Assembly: GCA_030248225.1 (NCBI GenBank)
Contig: JASANE010012597.1
Location: forward strand, 1 to 64,000
Direction: 5' to 3'
DNA length: 64,000 nt
Origin: Trileptium ribeirensis
Taxonomy: Eukaryota > Nematoda > Enoplea > Enoplida > Thoracostomopsidae
The translations under genes were made by a program, and so were the position numbers. Shown here in pieces: positions 1-12,403 of the stretch. Position 1 is the first letter of the stretch. Each line of letters starts with the position of its first letter. The notes under the pieces were generated by a model. The model worked only from the letters and a program-made list of their open reading frames with translations. It ran no database searches and was not told where the DNA came from.

Positions 1-970
1 TCCCAATCTTCCAATGGGTTCCAAACATCAGACCCAATTAGTAGTTCACTGTGAGAAATTTCGCTTTCCCCTTACCTTGTCACACCACTTTCGCACACAG
101 CACCATCCAAGTAACCCTACTAGACGCTCCTACTTTTTTGATCCGGCTCATACAATTCGACAAACGATCGACCGGGGAACTCAAATTCGTAGGCGCGATG
201 GAGCTCGCGTCTTTCTTGTAACCTTCCCGGTACCTGTTGGTGTTCGAGGACACTCGGGCGAGCCTGCACGGTACGTAGTGGTTGTTGTTTACCGGTTCTC
301 GGTCCGAACGGCCTTCCTGGTTAGCTCCGAAGTGGAACTAATTCGGGAACTTGTAAAGGCCGGGAGGACCCCGGAGCGGCGTTACGGCGTGCACCGAGTT
401 CGCCGGACACGTGCGCCTCGGCGCAGAACCGGGATCAACCGCCACGGCTGGCGCAAGCTCGTGAGGTTATTCTCGGGTATCATAAGGTCCCGGTAGGTCG
501 GCGAGGCGAGAGTTAAATGGTAGTGGCTTCTGGGAGGGTAGTGGGTGGGGGCGGGATTGAGGCAAATTATGGAAGCCACTGTCATTTCCTTATTTGACAG
601 TTTATAAGTATTGTGATCGCTATTGTGAAGCTATTGTGAAGCTATGTGAAGCTATTGTGTATTTTTTGTAGCAACTGCTCTGAAAATTTACGGGTTGGGA
701 ATACCTTGAACATAAAAAATCGGGCATCTCAACTAGGGCCTGTTGCTGAAGCTACACAGCTATCAGGGGCGGCCTCTAGAATGTTATGGAGTCACTCCAT
801 AGCATTCGCGGCGATGAGGTAGTCTAGTTGGATTTGAACTAGGCTGGAGAGTATCTCCCGTGGGTCATTGCAGCAAATTTCTTGAAACTTTTAAGGTTTG
901 AGTAGAGGCTCCTTAAAATATCTTAAAACAAAACCCAGTATCGAAATGTTTCAAATTTTGACCGTATAGT
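1..970. other. Noncoding; CpG-rich patch and short tandem repeat
   Basis: No recognisable gene. Positions about 130-500 are clearly richer in G+C and CpG than the surroundings and stay open in a frame of about 160 codons from position 14. The arginine-rich translation resembles no family I know, and another strand is open over the same stretch, so I read it as composition rather than coding. At about 617-658 an 11-13-base motif (gctattgtgaa) is repeated about four times in tandem. Confidence 0.4.
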
Positions 971-971
971 C

Positions 972-1580
972 ATCCCTAAACTCCATTTGACCCAATGGAC
1001 TCGTGTACCAAATTTTACCAAAGTCCGACAAACTTTAAATTTTTATGACCCTGGGTCCTTTGGGAGACGTGCCATACCCCGACCATTAAGTAAATTTTGG
1101 CCCCAAACCCATCCCTAAACTTCATTTGACCCAATGGACTCGTGTACCAAATTTTACCAAAGTCCGACAAATTTTAAATTTTTATGACCCTGGGTCCTTT
1201 GGGAGACGTGCCATATCCCGACCATTAAGTAAATTTTGAACCCAAACCCATCCGCAAACTTTATTTGGTCCAACGAATAAATTTGTCAAATTTTATAAAA
1301 ATCAAAAATTTTTAAATTTTTATGACCCCGGGTCCTTTGGGAGACGTGCCATACGCCGTCCATTGAAAAAATTTATACCTTAAGCCGATCCCCAAACTTA
1401 ATTTGACCCAAGGAAGGAATGTGCCAAATTTTATTAAAAAATTCAAGATTCAAAATTTAAGAAGCAAGTTTCATTGGGAGACGTGCCATAGTCCGAGTAT
1501 TTAGACCCCATACCCATCCCAAAATTTCTTTTGACCCAGTGTGTAGGAATATGCTAAATAATATTGAAACCGATGAATTT
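972..1580. repeat. 139-bp tandem repeat array, about 4.5 units
   Basis: The landmark gggagacgtgcc recurs at 1062, 1201, 1339 and 1476, a spacing of 137-139 bases, and a catttgacc landmark recurs at 984, 1123 and 1262. The first two units are nearly identical and later units are progressively diverged, especially the last. No coding potential is visible. This is a satellite-like array or part of a longer repeat. Confidence 0.85.
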
Positions 1581-2935
1581 TTTAAGTTTTATGATGAGCG
1601 GTGGGGCATGTGGAAATCTGTCGGTTGATATCACGACGGGTTAAGCATATCTTGTTCTAAGTGTCATAAGCAAGAATGCAGGTTGAATATCCTCGTCATA
1701 ATTTCAAAGAACAATGAGTACTAATGTGTGAGAATAAAAGTATCATCTTTTAGAAGGAACACTACATGAAGAAAATAAACCAGAAACCAGTCACGTACAT
1801 TTCCCGCCTGCAGAATTTAATCCAGAATCCAGCGTAAGACAATAAATGCTATTATTTTGAGTTGCAGGCAACTTTCCAAAACACTTATTTATAAAAGATC
1901 ATAGCATTGTCAAGACACGTACGTAAATGGTGAAATTAATCACAAAGTTGTGCTATGTTGTTATGCTATCATTCTGAAGCATATCTGCCGGTCTTTGTAG
2001 TGTGTCGGGGGAGGGGCAGTTGGATGAATGTAACAAATACTTAACAATGCAAAGTTTAGAATTCAAAACTTTATAAATTTTAAGGTTCAAATATTTAAAA
2101 TTTAAATTTTTAAATCAAAGCCTAATTTTCTAGTTTTTAAAATCAAATTTTAATTTATAAACTTTAAAATTTAAAAAAGGTACTTTAAAGTTTAAAAATG
2201 TTTTGAGCAAGTTCAAAAATTTTTTTGAATTTTAAGTTTAAAAAAGTTTTAAAAGTTCAAAAATCGCTAACAATTTTATTAACAGAAAAGAATAATATCT
2301 TGCATTTAAAACGTTGATTTCTAAAAACATAACCATGAACATTATTTTTAAAGGCGTTTTTTTTTCAAAAATTGTGGTCATGAGTATGTTCTACAATCAC
2401 AAATTTCTCACTCTTTTCCACACTACGAACCTCGTTAATTACCTCAGAATAAACGTTAACACACCACCGAAAGCCGATCGTTGAGGACCTGATGGATAAG
2501 CTTGCAACGTATTATACCTCGAGTGTGATAATAGATAATGTTGTTGAAAAATAGATTAACTCTTGGTATTATATTACAAGATGTCGAAATATCCTATGTT
2601 CAGCCCTCCAAAAAAGGGTAATCAACAAAATATTTATCAGCAAATGCGGTAGAATGCTCTAAGGCGGTGTCATAATAATGGAACGCTGTAAACCACTTTG
2701 CAGTGTGTTTCGAAATAAATTTCTTGGCACCCGAAATGGGTGTAAACAAGTGTCACTGCTTTTGTGATTATACGATGAGATACGTCGCGAATAATATAAA
2801 CTATGGATAAACGCGGAAGACGACGAAAATTAGGATCTGCTAAAATTTACCAGGAATAGTATAGATCGATATGCTGCGCTGCGCTGGAACCATTGAATAA
2901 TATGCGTTATATTATCTTTCGGTGCGCGGGGCGGA
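1580..2935. other. Noncoding AT-rich stretch
   Basis: No gene is visible. About 2040-2350 is low-complexity sequence made of short permutations of aaattt, taaattt and caaaattt. The rest is ordinary AT-rich sequence. Confidence 0.5.
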
Positions 2936-3270
2936 ATCGCGGGCGGTTCCACCCCTAACCGGAGGTGGGGGCGGTTCCACCCCCAACCGGAGGTGGGGGC
3001 GGTTCCACCCCCAACCGGAGGCGGTTCCACCCCCACCCGGAGGTGGGGCGGTTCCACCCCTAACCGGAGGTGGGGGCGGTTCCACCCCCAACCGGAGGCG
3101 GGGGCGAGGGTGGTTCCACCCCCCAACCGGAGGTGGGGGCGGTTCCACCCCCAACCGGAGGTGGGGGCGGGGGCGGTTCCACCCCCAACCGGAGGTGGGG
3201 GCGGGGGCGGTTCCACCCCCAACCGGAGGTGGGGGCGGGGGCGGTTCCACCCCCCAACCTGAGGTGGGGT
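2936..3270. repeat. GC-rich quasi-palindromic minisatellite (28-34 bp units)
   Basis: About ten units of a 28-34-base monomer (ggttccacccccaaccggag followed by gtgggggc, sometimes with an extra gggggc). Each monomer nearly reads as its own reverse complement (ccaccccc...ggtggggg), so overlapping open frames arise on both strands with similar Gly/Pro-rich translations. I do not regard those as genes. Runs of four to five G separated by single bases could fold into G-quadruplexes. Unit length varies by 6 bases through extra gggggc blocks. Confidence 0.9.
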
Positions 3271-3370
3271 CGTTCCAAAACCCCCATATTTATATTACTA
3301 AGGAGCTCTCCGTTGCACGCGAAATGAAGACAGCTGCTTTTCATTGCATGCAAAATGAATGCAACGGCTT

Positions 3371-3455
3371 TCCATTGCCCGCAAAATGCTAATAACACGC
3401 TTCTATTACCACATGTCGAGTGAAATATTGCTAACTATTACTATGCGGCCAGTGC
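3371..3455. repeat. Inverted partner of 6643-6728
   Basis: About 85 bases here (including tgtcgagtgaaatattgct) match the reverse complement of 6643-6728 with scattered changes and a small indel. Both lie next to variants of an attgcacgcaaaatg motif that repeats at 3310-3390. The pair brackets the transposase pseudogene at 5996-6628 but is not directly adjacent on the left side. Confidence 0.7.
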
Positions 3456-3596
3456 AATGGCAGCTCTACATTTATAGCTTGTGTGCAATGGTTGATACCA
3501 TATCTATAACAACCCGCAATGGCATAAACCATATCTGCATCTCTGTGCAACTGTAGTGAGAATATATACATGTGCAGTGAGATATTGATGGCACCC

Positions 3597-3745
3597 CCTT
3601 GTTTGATATTGGCTTCCTGCAGTTTGGTATTGGTGCCTCCTCCAGGTTGATATTGGTCCCTCCCACCAGGTTGTTATTGGTACCCCCTTCAGTTTGATAC
3701 CGGTGCCCCTTCCAGTTTGATATTGGTGCCCACTCCAGTTTAATA
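3597..3745. repeat. 23-24-bp minisatellite, about 6 units
   Basis: A motif of the form agtttgatattggtgcccctcc starts at about 3597, 3621, 3644, 3668, 3691, 3714 and 3737, giving a period of 23-24 bases with substitutions between units. No coding potential is inferred; a minus-strand frame through it is a repeat translation. Confidence 0.8.
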
Positions 3746-5990
3746 TACATCTTGGTTTTATTTAAATGCTTTCGAGTAATGTCGAATTTATAAAGTTTTA
3801 TAAATTTCGGTCGGGTATTCAAAATCTAACTGGACCGCAGAGTTTACACAATACTCGGCAGAGTTCGCATCGCTAGTGTTGGCATGACGTTACACCATTA
3901 GGAGGACGCGCCCCGCAAGCCAAATCTCCCACGGTAAAATTTCAAGAACATTGAGTAAAATTCTCCATATTAGCAAACAGTAATGAAAATATTATAAACA
4001 AAATTGTCAAACATTGGGAAAAATTATATGTTAACACTACGCGGAAGTATCAATTCCAATTTTCCACATCGTCTACTGTATTTGAATTATAAATCAGTAG
4101 GCTTAACGTCCTTCTTAGTTAGAAACTAGACTTTCCTCATAATAATGTTTATAGGAATATTGAAAGCATCGCAAGATTCGGTTTCAGAACCTTAAAAGAG
4201 GTGTCCATACACTCTGTCTTTGTTGTATTGAAGCATTTTACTTGTAGCACTGCAATCAGATACGCGCTGCTGGATATTTTCTGCGTTTTGAAGAGGGATC
4301 ATGGATTGCGCAAACATTAAGACGTCATAAGAATGAATACCTAGTTTAAATATTGCCGGCTCCTGGACGTAGATAATTTTTTATTTCATCTGCTGCTAAT
4401 ATATTGTTTTCAGTGTTACAATGTTTTAACACAACAGATGTAGGTTTTAAATCGATCTGTGCATGCCAAAATCACGTATTCAACAGTGTTTTATTGTGAC
4501 CCAAAACTGGAGATGGTTTGGCAAACTGGTTTCTTTGAACATAACTCAAATTTCAATTTTCATTTTAATGCATGGGTCTTTGCGAAATAAAATATGGTGT
4601 ATGGCTGCATACGAAATACAAATCTGCAACTGGTTATATTGTTGCTGAGGGTTTGAGTTGTTGGTACCGAAAAATTTCGTGGCGGAAAAATTACGGTATT
4701 CCTTTTATTAATTAACTACATTTTTCGCCGCGCAATTATTAACGAAAATGTTGATAAGCTGGATATTCCTTTGTAATTGTACACAGAATGCGTAAAATGT
4801 AACAGACTCATCAATATTATATTTACAAATGAACCCTTCAACTACAATCGATCTGCAATTGTCTTTAGCTGTAAAATTCGGCGAAATGACTATGTCGTGC
4901 AAATTTAACGATGATAATTTTAACAGATGTTAAAATTACAGTGAAGCAGGATTCCTACAATTTCTGTCTGTTTCAAATGCACACTTGGCAAATATGTTTA
5001 CGACCTAGGAATAACATATCATACAGTAAACTTTCCTTATATTGACACTTTCGTTGTATTGACATTGCTAATTTCAACGTCGGAATCAAAGCTATTGTTG
5101 TAATTCAATCTGCCAGAGCTTTGCACACAGCAGCAGGCACTAAGAAGAATCATCTATTCTTCATCTATGCATTACCTAAGCGCTAAACAGGTACTAGACT
5201 TTTGTCTAGGCGCATAAGATGATGGGTGGTGTAATGGGCATTCATCACGGCCAGCCTGCACACAATGCTTCGGCATAATAACCCGGATTGTCACCTAGTG
5301 CCAATTGCATCTTTATCCTTTTATTCTGCAGGTTACCGATCTCAAATCAATGCAGCGGTTGCCGCGCTATCTTTACTTAATTATGATTTTTAGCAGAGTG
5401 GTTTTTCCATACTAAGCAATACATCAAAAATATTAACGATTTTTCGTAATTTTTAAAGGTATCAACGTTATTCCTCACATATAATTTATATATCATATGA
5501 ACCGCAATTATCTCACGAATCTGGAAATGCAATTCATTTGTTGATGTTATATATATGTTCCAAAATAATGGAGCAAATCCAATTAATACCAGATTTTCTT
5601 TATGCTGACACGAATTATTAGCTACTTTCGTTGTAATGACACACATTCCTTGTATTGACACAAGGTAAAATTGTATGTTTTAGGCATTAAACTGTATAGC
5701 ATTGCTTGTATACGAGAATTTAGATTTCCTAACCCTTTACTTAAAGCCTCTTTACTGACGGCATTATTAGGTACAAAGAGACTTAATATATTTTCCTGGC
5801 CGCTATTTTTGCTATAACCCTTTCCTATACTATTTTCCAAACGATGCGTTACCGGTAGACGAAGTTTTGCTGTATTCTAAAATAGTACTGCAACGCCGTA
5901 GCAGTAAATTTTCCAGATTTATCACTCCTCTGTCTCGGCCTAACTTTGTATCTAACTAACTGTGAAAATGGTGATATAGATTTTGCAGGG
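3746..5990. other. Noncoding, no feature recognised
   Basis: AT-rich sequence with only short, unrelated open frames on both strands. I see no homology, splice-bounded exon or repeat structure that I can support. Confidence 0.4.
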
Positions 5991-5995
5991 ATCAC

Positions 5996-6628
5996 CCAGA
6001 AATATCTTTACGCAAGCCATGTAACTGTTCTATGAACCTTGCTTTAGGCATGGAAAGAAACCGGGTTAGCCAGCATTTCGCTCAGGTTCCTGCCATTGTG
6101 GAACAGTTTCGATTTAAAAACAGACCCGATCTAATGTACAACGTAGACGAAACGGGAATACAAATTGTTTGCGAACCTGGTTATTTTCAGTTGAAGAGGC
6201 TGCCATAAAATGTTCAATTTACCAGCCGTGTTCCAAAAAACGCCTTAGTGGTGTCGTCTTTATCTGGATGGATTGATAAAGAGCTTTTTCTAATATGGTT
6301 TCAGCATTTCATTGCGTGTCTACCACCGCGCAAGGATAATGAGCACGTGGCGCTCATACTCGACGGACACACTAGTCACAGATCGAACGAGCTGGCTATA
6401 GAGGCAACGAGCCACACCATAGAGCTCATAGAGCTACTGACGCACACTTCTGTGTGTCTACAGCCACTGGATAAATCTATGTTCAGCTCGTTTAAAAGAT
6501 CTTGGTCTGAACGATGCAGAAATGTCATGTTGCCACACCCTTGTCACGCGCAAATTTTGAAGAACTCTTCACATGTGCCAATAGACAAACAGCTACACCT
6601 GAGAAAGCAAAGTCAGGATTTCGAATAG
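5996..6628 (+). pseudogene. pogo/jerky (CENP-B-like) DDE transposase fragment
   Basis: One reading frame runs from about 5996 to 6628 with a single internal TAA at 6206-6208. It carries the order of motifs expected of a DDE_1 superfamily endonuclease: PEISLRKP, then YNVDETGI (first catalytic Asp), then a gap, then LSGW, LILDGHTSH (second Asp) and LQPLDKSMFSSFKRSW (third acidic region). No N-terminal DNA-binding (CENP-B/HTH) half is visible upstream, and the stretch between the first and second motifs is shorter than usual, so the gene is truncated as well as interrupted. The family cuts and pastes DNA transposons and is sometimes domesticated; the internal stop argues against a working gene. 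The terminal repeats of the parent element were not identified. Confidence 0.8.
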
Positions 6629-6642
6629 TAATAGTCGAATGG

Positions 6643-6728
6643 ACGCTCTGTAATAGTCAGCAATATTTCACTCGACATATGGTAATGGAAGCGTGTTAGT
6701 AGGTCTTCATTTTGCGTGCAATGGAAAG
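6643..6728. repeat. Inverted partner of 3371-3455
   Basis: Reverse-complement match to 3371-3455 (both include tgtcgagtgaaatattgct or its complement). It begins about 15 bases after the end of the transposase pseudogene. Confidence 0.7.
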
Positions 6729-6839
6729 AAGTTGTCTCTATTTTACGTGAAATCGTTGCGCGTCGTGTATACGATGTGCAGTTCGTGCACGCACCTCTGT
6801 GTGAAAGACGCATGAGTTACATGGATACACAAACAAGAA

Positions 6840-9800
6840 TTTATCATGATTTTCACCTTTATTCCTTTCAATGGGAACTCCGCTGGCTCTGCTTCAACAA
6901 ATATTTTAAAAATACTCTGCGCCTCTAATAACGGGATTATAATCATTTATCCATTTTATATCGACTGGTGCCTAATATACCCAGCGCATGATCTGCAATG
7001 CTATGCTGAGTTTAACTCGTATGTATGCCCTTGCGTTATTTGTTCGCTTTATGAGGATCCTTCAAAGAACGGAGCAACAGCTCCTAGAAGCCTCAGTGAA
7101 TTGTGAGTGCAATGACATACTTAACGCTCCCCAAACTTCATTGGTGGTTGAGATGGGCCAAAGATCAGGAAGAGCTTAACCGAAATGTCATAAACTGTAA
7201 AAAATTCAAGTAATCTAAAAAATTAACCGTGCTATGTCAGATATTGTATTTACGAATGGAATTAATGTAAAATTGCGCAAATACGTATGATGGGGGCTAA
7301 TATCCACTCAAGTATAGCTGTCTTATAGTGAACAGTATTAGCATACGTAGGTGATTTTTAATTTTAATGAGTAACTAAAAACACAGTATTGGAAACCATA
7401 TTAGTTCATCATGAGCGTACCGAGACAAGTCCAATCTATTGCTCAAACAGTATTTGAAAGAGGTAAATCGAACATTACCGAAACAAATCGGAATATATAA
7501 CATTGCTGACGAACTTGCATAGTTCTGACGACTACCGCACCAAATAGGCTGAGTAAACCAAGTACTGTGTGTACATACAAGAAGTTACTAAATTAATTAA
7601 AAGTGATACTCTTAACCACTGAGTTGATATTAAACTGAACAGTATAACGGACATTCTTGCCTACAAATAACATTTCCCTATTTCAATTTAATCTATTACA
7701 TTCCATTCAGTGAATTTTATTGAAATCATGATCTTACTCTGTTTTTATAAACTTATAAAACATCGAATGTTTCCCATCTAACATCGCCGTACAGAACACA
7801 AAAATTGAAGGCATCAATGTATTAATATATCAAATGAACGTAAACATGTACACGCAAAGAAGCCTTTTGGAGTTTTGGCTGCACTAGATTTAAGTTTAAC
7901 TTATTAAACAGTAACAAATATATACGCAGAAATAAAATAGCACTTTAGCAGCAGTGCAGCATTCACAAATTTTTCGCTAACAATTTGTTTTTATTTCTGT
8001 CAGTGCAAATTATACAATTACCAGGGTATAAAAAATATAAAGCTAACAAGAAACTAGCCAATACCTGTGGTCATAAGATGAGAACTAGATGACAGATGCG
8101 GCTGAATAAATAACATCGTACTACGAATGCGTGTGTGCAATTCGTACAGAGGAGCACCACGGTACTCTTCGCTATGAATGAACGAAGGAAAGCACCAACG
8201 AGTTTGTATTAAATGGAGCTTGACATAAGGTAACATCGCAGGTTCTAAGAAGCTCGAACTTTAAGCAATGCGTTAATTTGCAGTATTCGCTAGACATGCC
8301 ACAACGTGTAGAATGAATGAATATTGAAGAGAAATGAAATAAAACTTTCTTTAAAGTTTCGAAGCGTCTAGAATATTTTCACTGCTAATGATATAATATA
8401 GATGCTCAGCAGGGACCGTTGTGTAAATTGCAGCAATTCCTTTTAACATGCTATCATACAAAAGTCATAAATCTTTTAGACAATGCTCACAACCAGAGTT
8501 TCAAACAGCGGACCAATAAAGGGAATATTTTTTCATTTCGACGATTGCAGCAATAATAAGTCAGCTCGAATGTTGCTGAGGTCAATCTAAGATAATTAGA
8601 ATGAAACTTCAAACAAGCCAAAAGGCATGTTAGGTTATTAAGCGCCGATGTAAATTTAAATATTATTCAAATTTATATAAAGTTTGTTACTAGAAATAAC
8701 TACAGAACAAGTGCGGCCGGTTGCTTCAAATGTGCATGGAAATAATGGTGACAACCTCGCCATAAACTTCTTGTAAGCTTCTGGTGGAGGGATAGCTTGA
8801 CAACCGGTTGATATTGGTTTCGTGCTATTATAATATCACTCACGGTTCACATCATAGAAGAAACAAGTTTGCTGGAACATTTACAACTCGCGTGATGGTA
8901 ATGACCCAACAATCACAGCAGAGAACCTATACAGTTGTCGTAATTATATCGCAGGATTCTGTCGTCTACAATTTACATCTGCCAACACTTCCGATACTCG
9001 GTAGCATACATGTCGATCGCGCAAGAAAACAAGCAAAACTTGCATCAAATCAATCCAATGGGTCAGCAGTGGGAGCGGCAGTTGAAGTCGACGCAAACAG
9101 CGGCTCAGACCACATTCGCAACGATCGGCAATTTAAATACTTCGCCATTGCATTGTTTAGTGAAGCTTGAGTTATTTCGGCACGTACCACTTGCTCTCCC
9201 CTGAAAAAGTAACAAACGGCATTTTTCCAAATGATTACTTCCACATAACCATAAAATCAGATATCGATTAAACGTAACTTCGGTAGAATGTGAGTTCCTT
9301 TGCACTAGTATCCGGGACTGTGGCTTTTGAATTAAAGTACACAAATAACAACAAACGATTTAATTTCACTGAGAAACCTATTTATACACAAATTAGCTAA
9401 AAATGAGTGTAGCTCGATCGACTGTTAATTGGTCACAAAAATCGTTCGAAGAAAAATTTACTATTCATTTTAGTACTTCCGAAATATAAAATAAGGAGGC
9501 AACAACTGCACGTTCAAAAGATGAGTCTTTGACAGCTCATTTACACAGACTAAAATGTGAGGTAATAAGTCACTTTGGGATAAGTATAAAGAAGTGGTTA
9601 TAAAGCACTATATACCATAGTCATAGTTATATCACTGTATACATTTAATTTTCGTATGTACTACATGCTAGGATTCAAATAAGCGCATAAAAAATAATTT
9701 CGCCGCGAGCGTAAACGCAGACAAAGAATTTCGTATTTCTGAACGAGCGCTAACGCGTTCGTTTTTGCGCGCTCATTTTTGTCCGTATTTGCATACTACA

Positions 9801-10840
9801 ATTCTACACATCCCACGCTACTACAGTTCCCAAGCAAGTATAACTAGCTCGAAAAGTAGAAAGCAAGAAAAACAAACTTGCTTTGGAGTGAGTCGCAAAC
9901 GAATTTAAAAAAAGTGAGTGTTTTGGCGGACACTGTGGTACATTATGTAAAATAGCAGCAAACCCAAATATAGTAAAGCCGTCAATAGTAACATACTAAT
10001 TATTATAAAAAATCTAGCAAATATATTTTTTTCGGTGTAATCTTTACTATTAAGCCTGAATATTAGAGCCCTCAAGATATACAACCCAATAATAATATAT
10101 TTTCCGGTAGTAGAAAGAGAACTATTTTTATAAAAACTCAATATACCGCATTCTCAATATCATCAAACCTTAACTTTTAGTATAAGAAGATGTTTTTAGG
10201 CCATGCTCTATTTACATATGTGGATGGAATTCTTCAGATGAATGTCATATTTACAGCCAAGGCTAATAATTCGACGGCCGACTTACTACATGCAAATGCC
10301 TGTTAAGGAACAGTGCTATAGCGAAGTTTTGCGAAGACATAAGTGGGTCATTTCACGAAACCTTGTACGTTTGAAACACCATTTGAAGCCAAAATGAAAC
10401 GTTTTCGTATGTACAGTGTCTAGACTACTTCCGACATAAAAACCCTAAATTTTTCGAATATCGATGTCTCTATGCAAAATGAGCTACCTGAAACCTGCGA
10501 CAGGGGTCGCAAAGGGTACCCCTGGGGGTCAAATTTTAATCCGAGATAAGTCATTATTCTGTAGGATAACGTAGTGACATGTGAACCATGATCTGTTTGT
10601 ATGCAAGTCGGACCAAAAAGGTCACGGTCAAGCCATTTGGAGGAGTTGCGCCCTAAAATTGGTGCAGCTAGGTCCCTTTTATGGTTTAAAATCGACAAAT
10701 TTAGAACAAGCCTGTCGCAGAAGTTTTTCTAGCGCAACAGAGACAGCACCTACTGATACCATTTTATGCTCAAAAACCAACCATGAGTGGGGGATGTCCG
10801 ACAAAATATTTCAGGCAGATCCTTAGGCCTTGTAAAAATT
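6840..10840. other. Noncoding; no gene recognised
   Basis: Short open frames only. The stretch 8808-9204 is less AT-rich and has two overlapping plus-strand frames (up to 120 codons, one with a Gln-rich start at 9010), but neither resembles a family I know and no convincing splice sites bound them. The rest looks like intergenic or intronic sequence. Confidence 0.35.
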
Positions 10841-10854
10841 GGCACCCCGATATG

Positions 10855-11370
10855 TGTTAGTCGGGAGGTGCTACACCAGAGGTCGGGGGGGCTACACCTC
10901 AAGTCGGGGGCTACACCACCTACAAAATACATTGCGTGAAACTTTGGCTACTTCTAGAGATTCTAGATTTATTTTAACACGCTGCTGCCGTAAAACAAAC
11001 ACAATTGATGTATGATTAGCTTACATTTAGGTGATGATACCAAGGACAATGCGAAGAATAGATGTGTGGGCATGCAGAAGGGTTCCTTAGCTACCCAGTT
11101 AAAAGTACGGCCCCATATCATGGTACAATGATGATGAACTTATATACTAACATGGTTCTTGCCACCTTCGGTTTGTTTTATTATACATGCGGTCGGGGAC
11201 AGGTCGGATTGGGGGTTATACGTCAGGTCGGGAGAGACACATTTTCTTTAAAAAAATTTTAATACATGGGTCGATTCTAGTGGGGCGTTACTATGTTACT
11301 AGCCGGCCTATAGTAAAACTGTATGCAAAATTTTGGCTTTTTTAAGTTTAATTTTCGGTAGATCGGGGGG
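10855..11370. repeat. Scattered tcggggg-ctacacc short repeats
   Basis: Between 10855 and 10925 a roughly 20-25-base motif (ggtcggggggctacacc) occurs three times in tandem, and degenerate relatives (ggtcggg, gatcggggggactac) recur to about 11370. It looks like an eroded minisatellite. Confidence 0.5.
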
Positions 11371-11917
11371 ACTACATTTTGCATACCCCATTTTTGGCAC
11401 TTTATGACCTTCGACCTCATAATCGAACAACACATGGACAAACGCTGATATTCTTTCTTTCAATAACACCTGGACTGATTACGATTACCGTTATATAGCA
11501 TTTTTGGCGCTAGTGTGCAAGCTGCCAAAAACAAATGTCACGAAAAATTTTTTCGGAAGCTTGACGTCAGCTTCAGTGTCGATGCTTACTCCCATGCTTT
11601 TCCGGAAAAATTAGCAAATACCAAAGGATCAAAGTGAAATAAAAAACACACATATCACGTGCGGGCGATACGGCAAACGCTTATAGCGGGACATGTGTTT
11701 TTGGCTTCATTTGGCCAACCCGGGCTGAGGGCCTCTTGCTCCTGCTATGTTAGGGGTACAGAGGTCCACCATACCTCATTATGATCGTCGGACACGCTAT
11801 TATTACATCTCACAGCGACATTAAATTTCCTTTCAAAAGACTGGTGCTATGGGTTAAAACGTGCCAATGTACCCCCCGACTAATTACATGGTCTCGTGAA
11901 ATAACCCAAGTACCTAC

Positions 11918-11937
11918 CTGAATACCGCAGACTCAAC
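11918..11937 (-). CDS. Possible 20-nt micro-exon of the ATAD1-like gene
   Basis: On the minus strand this 20-nt segment is preceded by a good acceptor (ctgttgcag) and followed by a good donor (gtaggt). If joined after the exon at 12258-12403, which ends in phase 2, it would read on in frame as DELSLRYS and end in phase 1. Msp1/ATAD1 proteins have a D-E-x-R-P-like stretch before the last helix, so the fit is plausible but short. I did not find the following exon. This may be chance. Confidence 0.3.
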
Positions 11938-12257
11938 CTGCAACAGCGTCATAACGTTCATATAACAAAGCAACGTAGTGTAAGTTACTTGTTTTAGACT
12001 AAAACAGATCGCTTGTAATGTGAACATTGCCCAAAAATTTATTCCGTTCCAAAACTGCAGCCCGTATTTTTGTTTTGTTGAAGGCGGTTTCAAATTTGTT
12101 TGAGAAAAGTGCGAAAGTTGTGTGCGTAGTGTAAATTTGTCGATTGTTGGTTGTTCGCAACTCCACAGTCATTTGTTACATACGTTGTATTTATTTTAGT
12201 ATTAGTGTTTGTAACGACTAACGGTAAGTACAAGTTACGACATGCTGTAATACATAC

Positions 12258-12403
12258 TCATCGCCTTCACCATGTCTTCTAAGTTCCGTGATAACATCTT
12301 TCACTGTTGCAACAGCAGCAAGGCGACAAATTTCCTTTAAATCGCTTCCTGAGCAATTCTCAGCCGCGCTCGCAAGTGTTTGTAAATTAACGTCTCGTGC
12401 CAG
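12258..12403 (-). CDS. ATAD1: ATAD1/Msp1 AAA ATPase, exon with sensor-2 region
   Basis: Acceptor ttacag and donor gtatgt bound a 146-nt exon entered in phase 0. It encodes LARDVNLQTLASAAENC followed by SGSDLKEICRLAA and a charged helix. The SGSDLKE..CR motif is the sensor-2 region of the small C-terminal AAA subdomain in Msp1/ATAD1 proteins, which pull mislocalised tail-anchored proteins from the mitochondrial outer membrane and peroxisomes. If the donor is not used, translation runs on for 15 further residues to a TAG at about 12214, which would remove the usual C-terminal helix; I therefore prefer splicing. Intron to the previous exon is 451 bases. Confidence 0.85.

Noticed and set aside
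14..496. 160-codon open frame in the GC-rich start of the window
   Set aside because: Arg-rich translation without any recognisable domain, an overlapping frame on the other strand, and a local CpG-rich composition that makes chance open frames likely.
811..850. tRNA B-box-like sequence (ggatttgaact)
   Set aside because: No A box, acceptor stem or cloverleaf could be drawn around it.
2830..3398. Several Gly/Pro-rich frames on both strands
   Set aside because: They are translations of the quasi-palindromic minisatellite; similar peptides on both strands follow from monomer symmetry.
8808..9204. Overlapping plus-strand frames, one beginning MSIAQENKQNLHQINPMG
   Set aside because: Locally less AT-rich and could be an exon, but no family, no convincing donor site and no partner exon were found.
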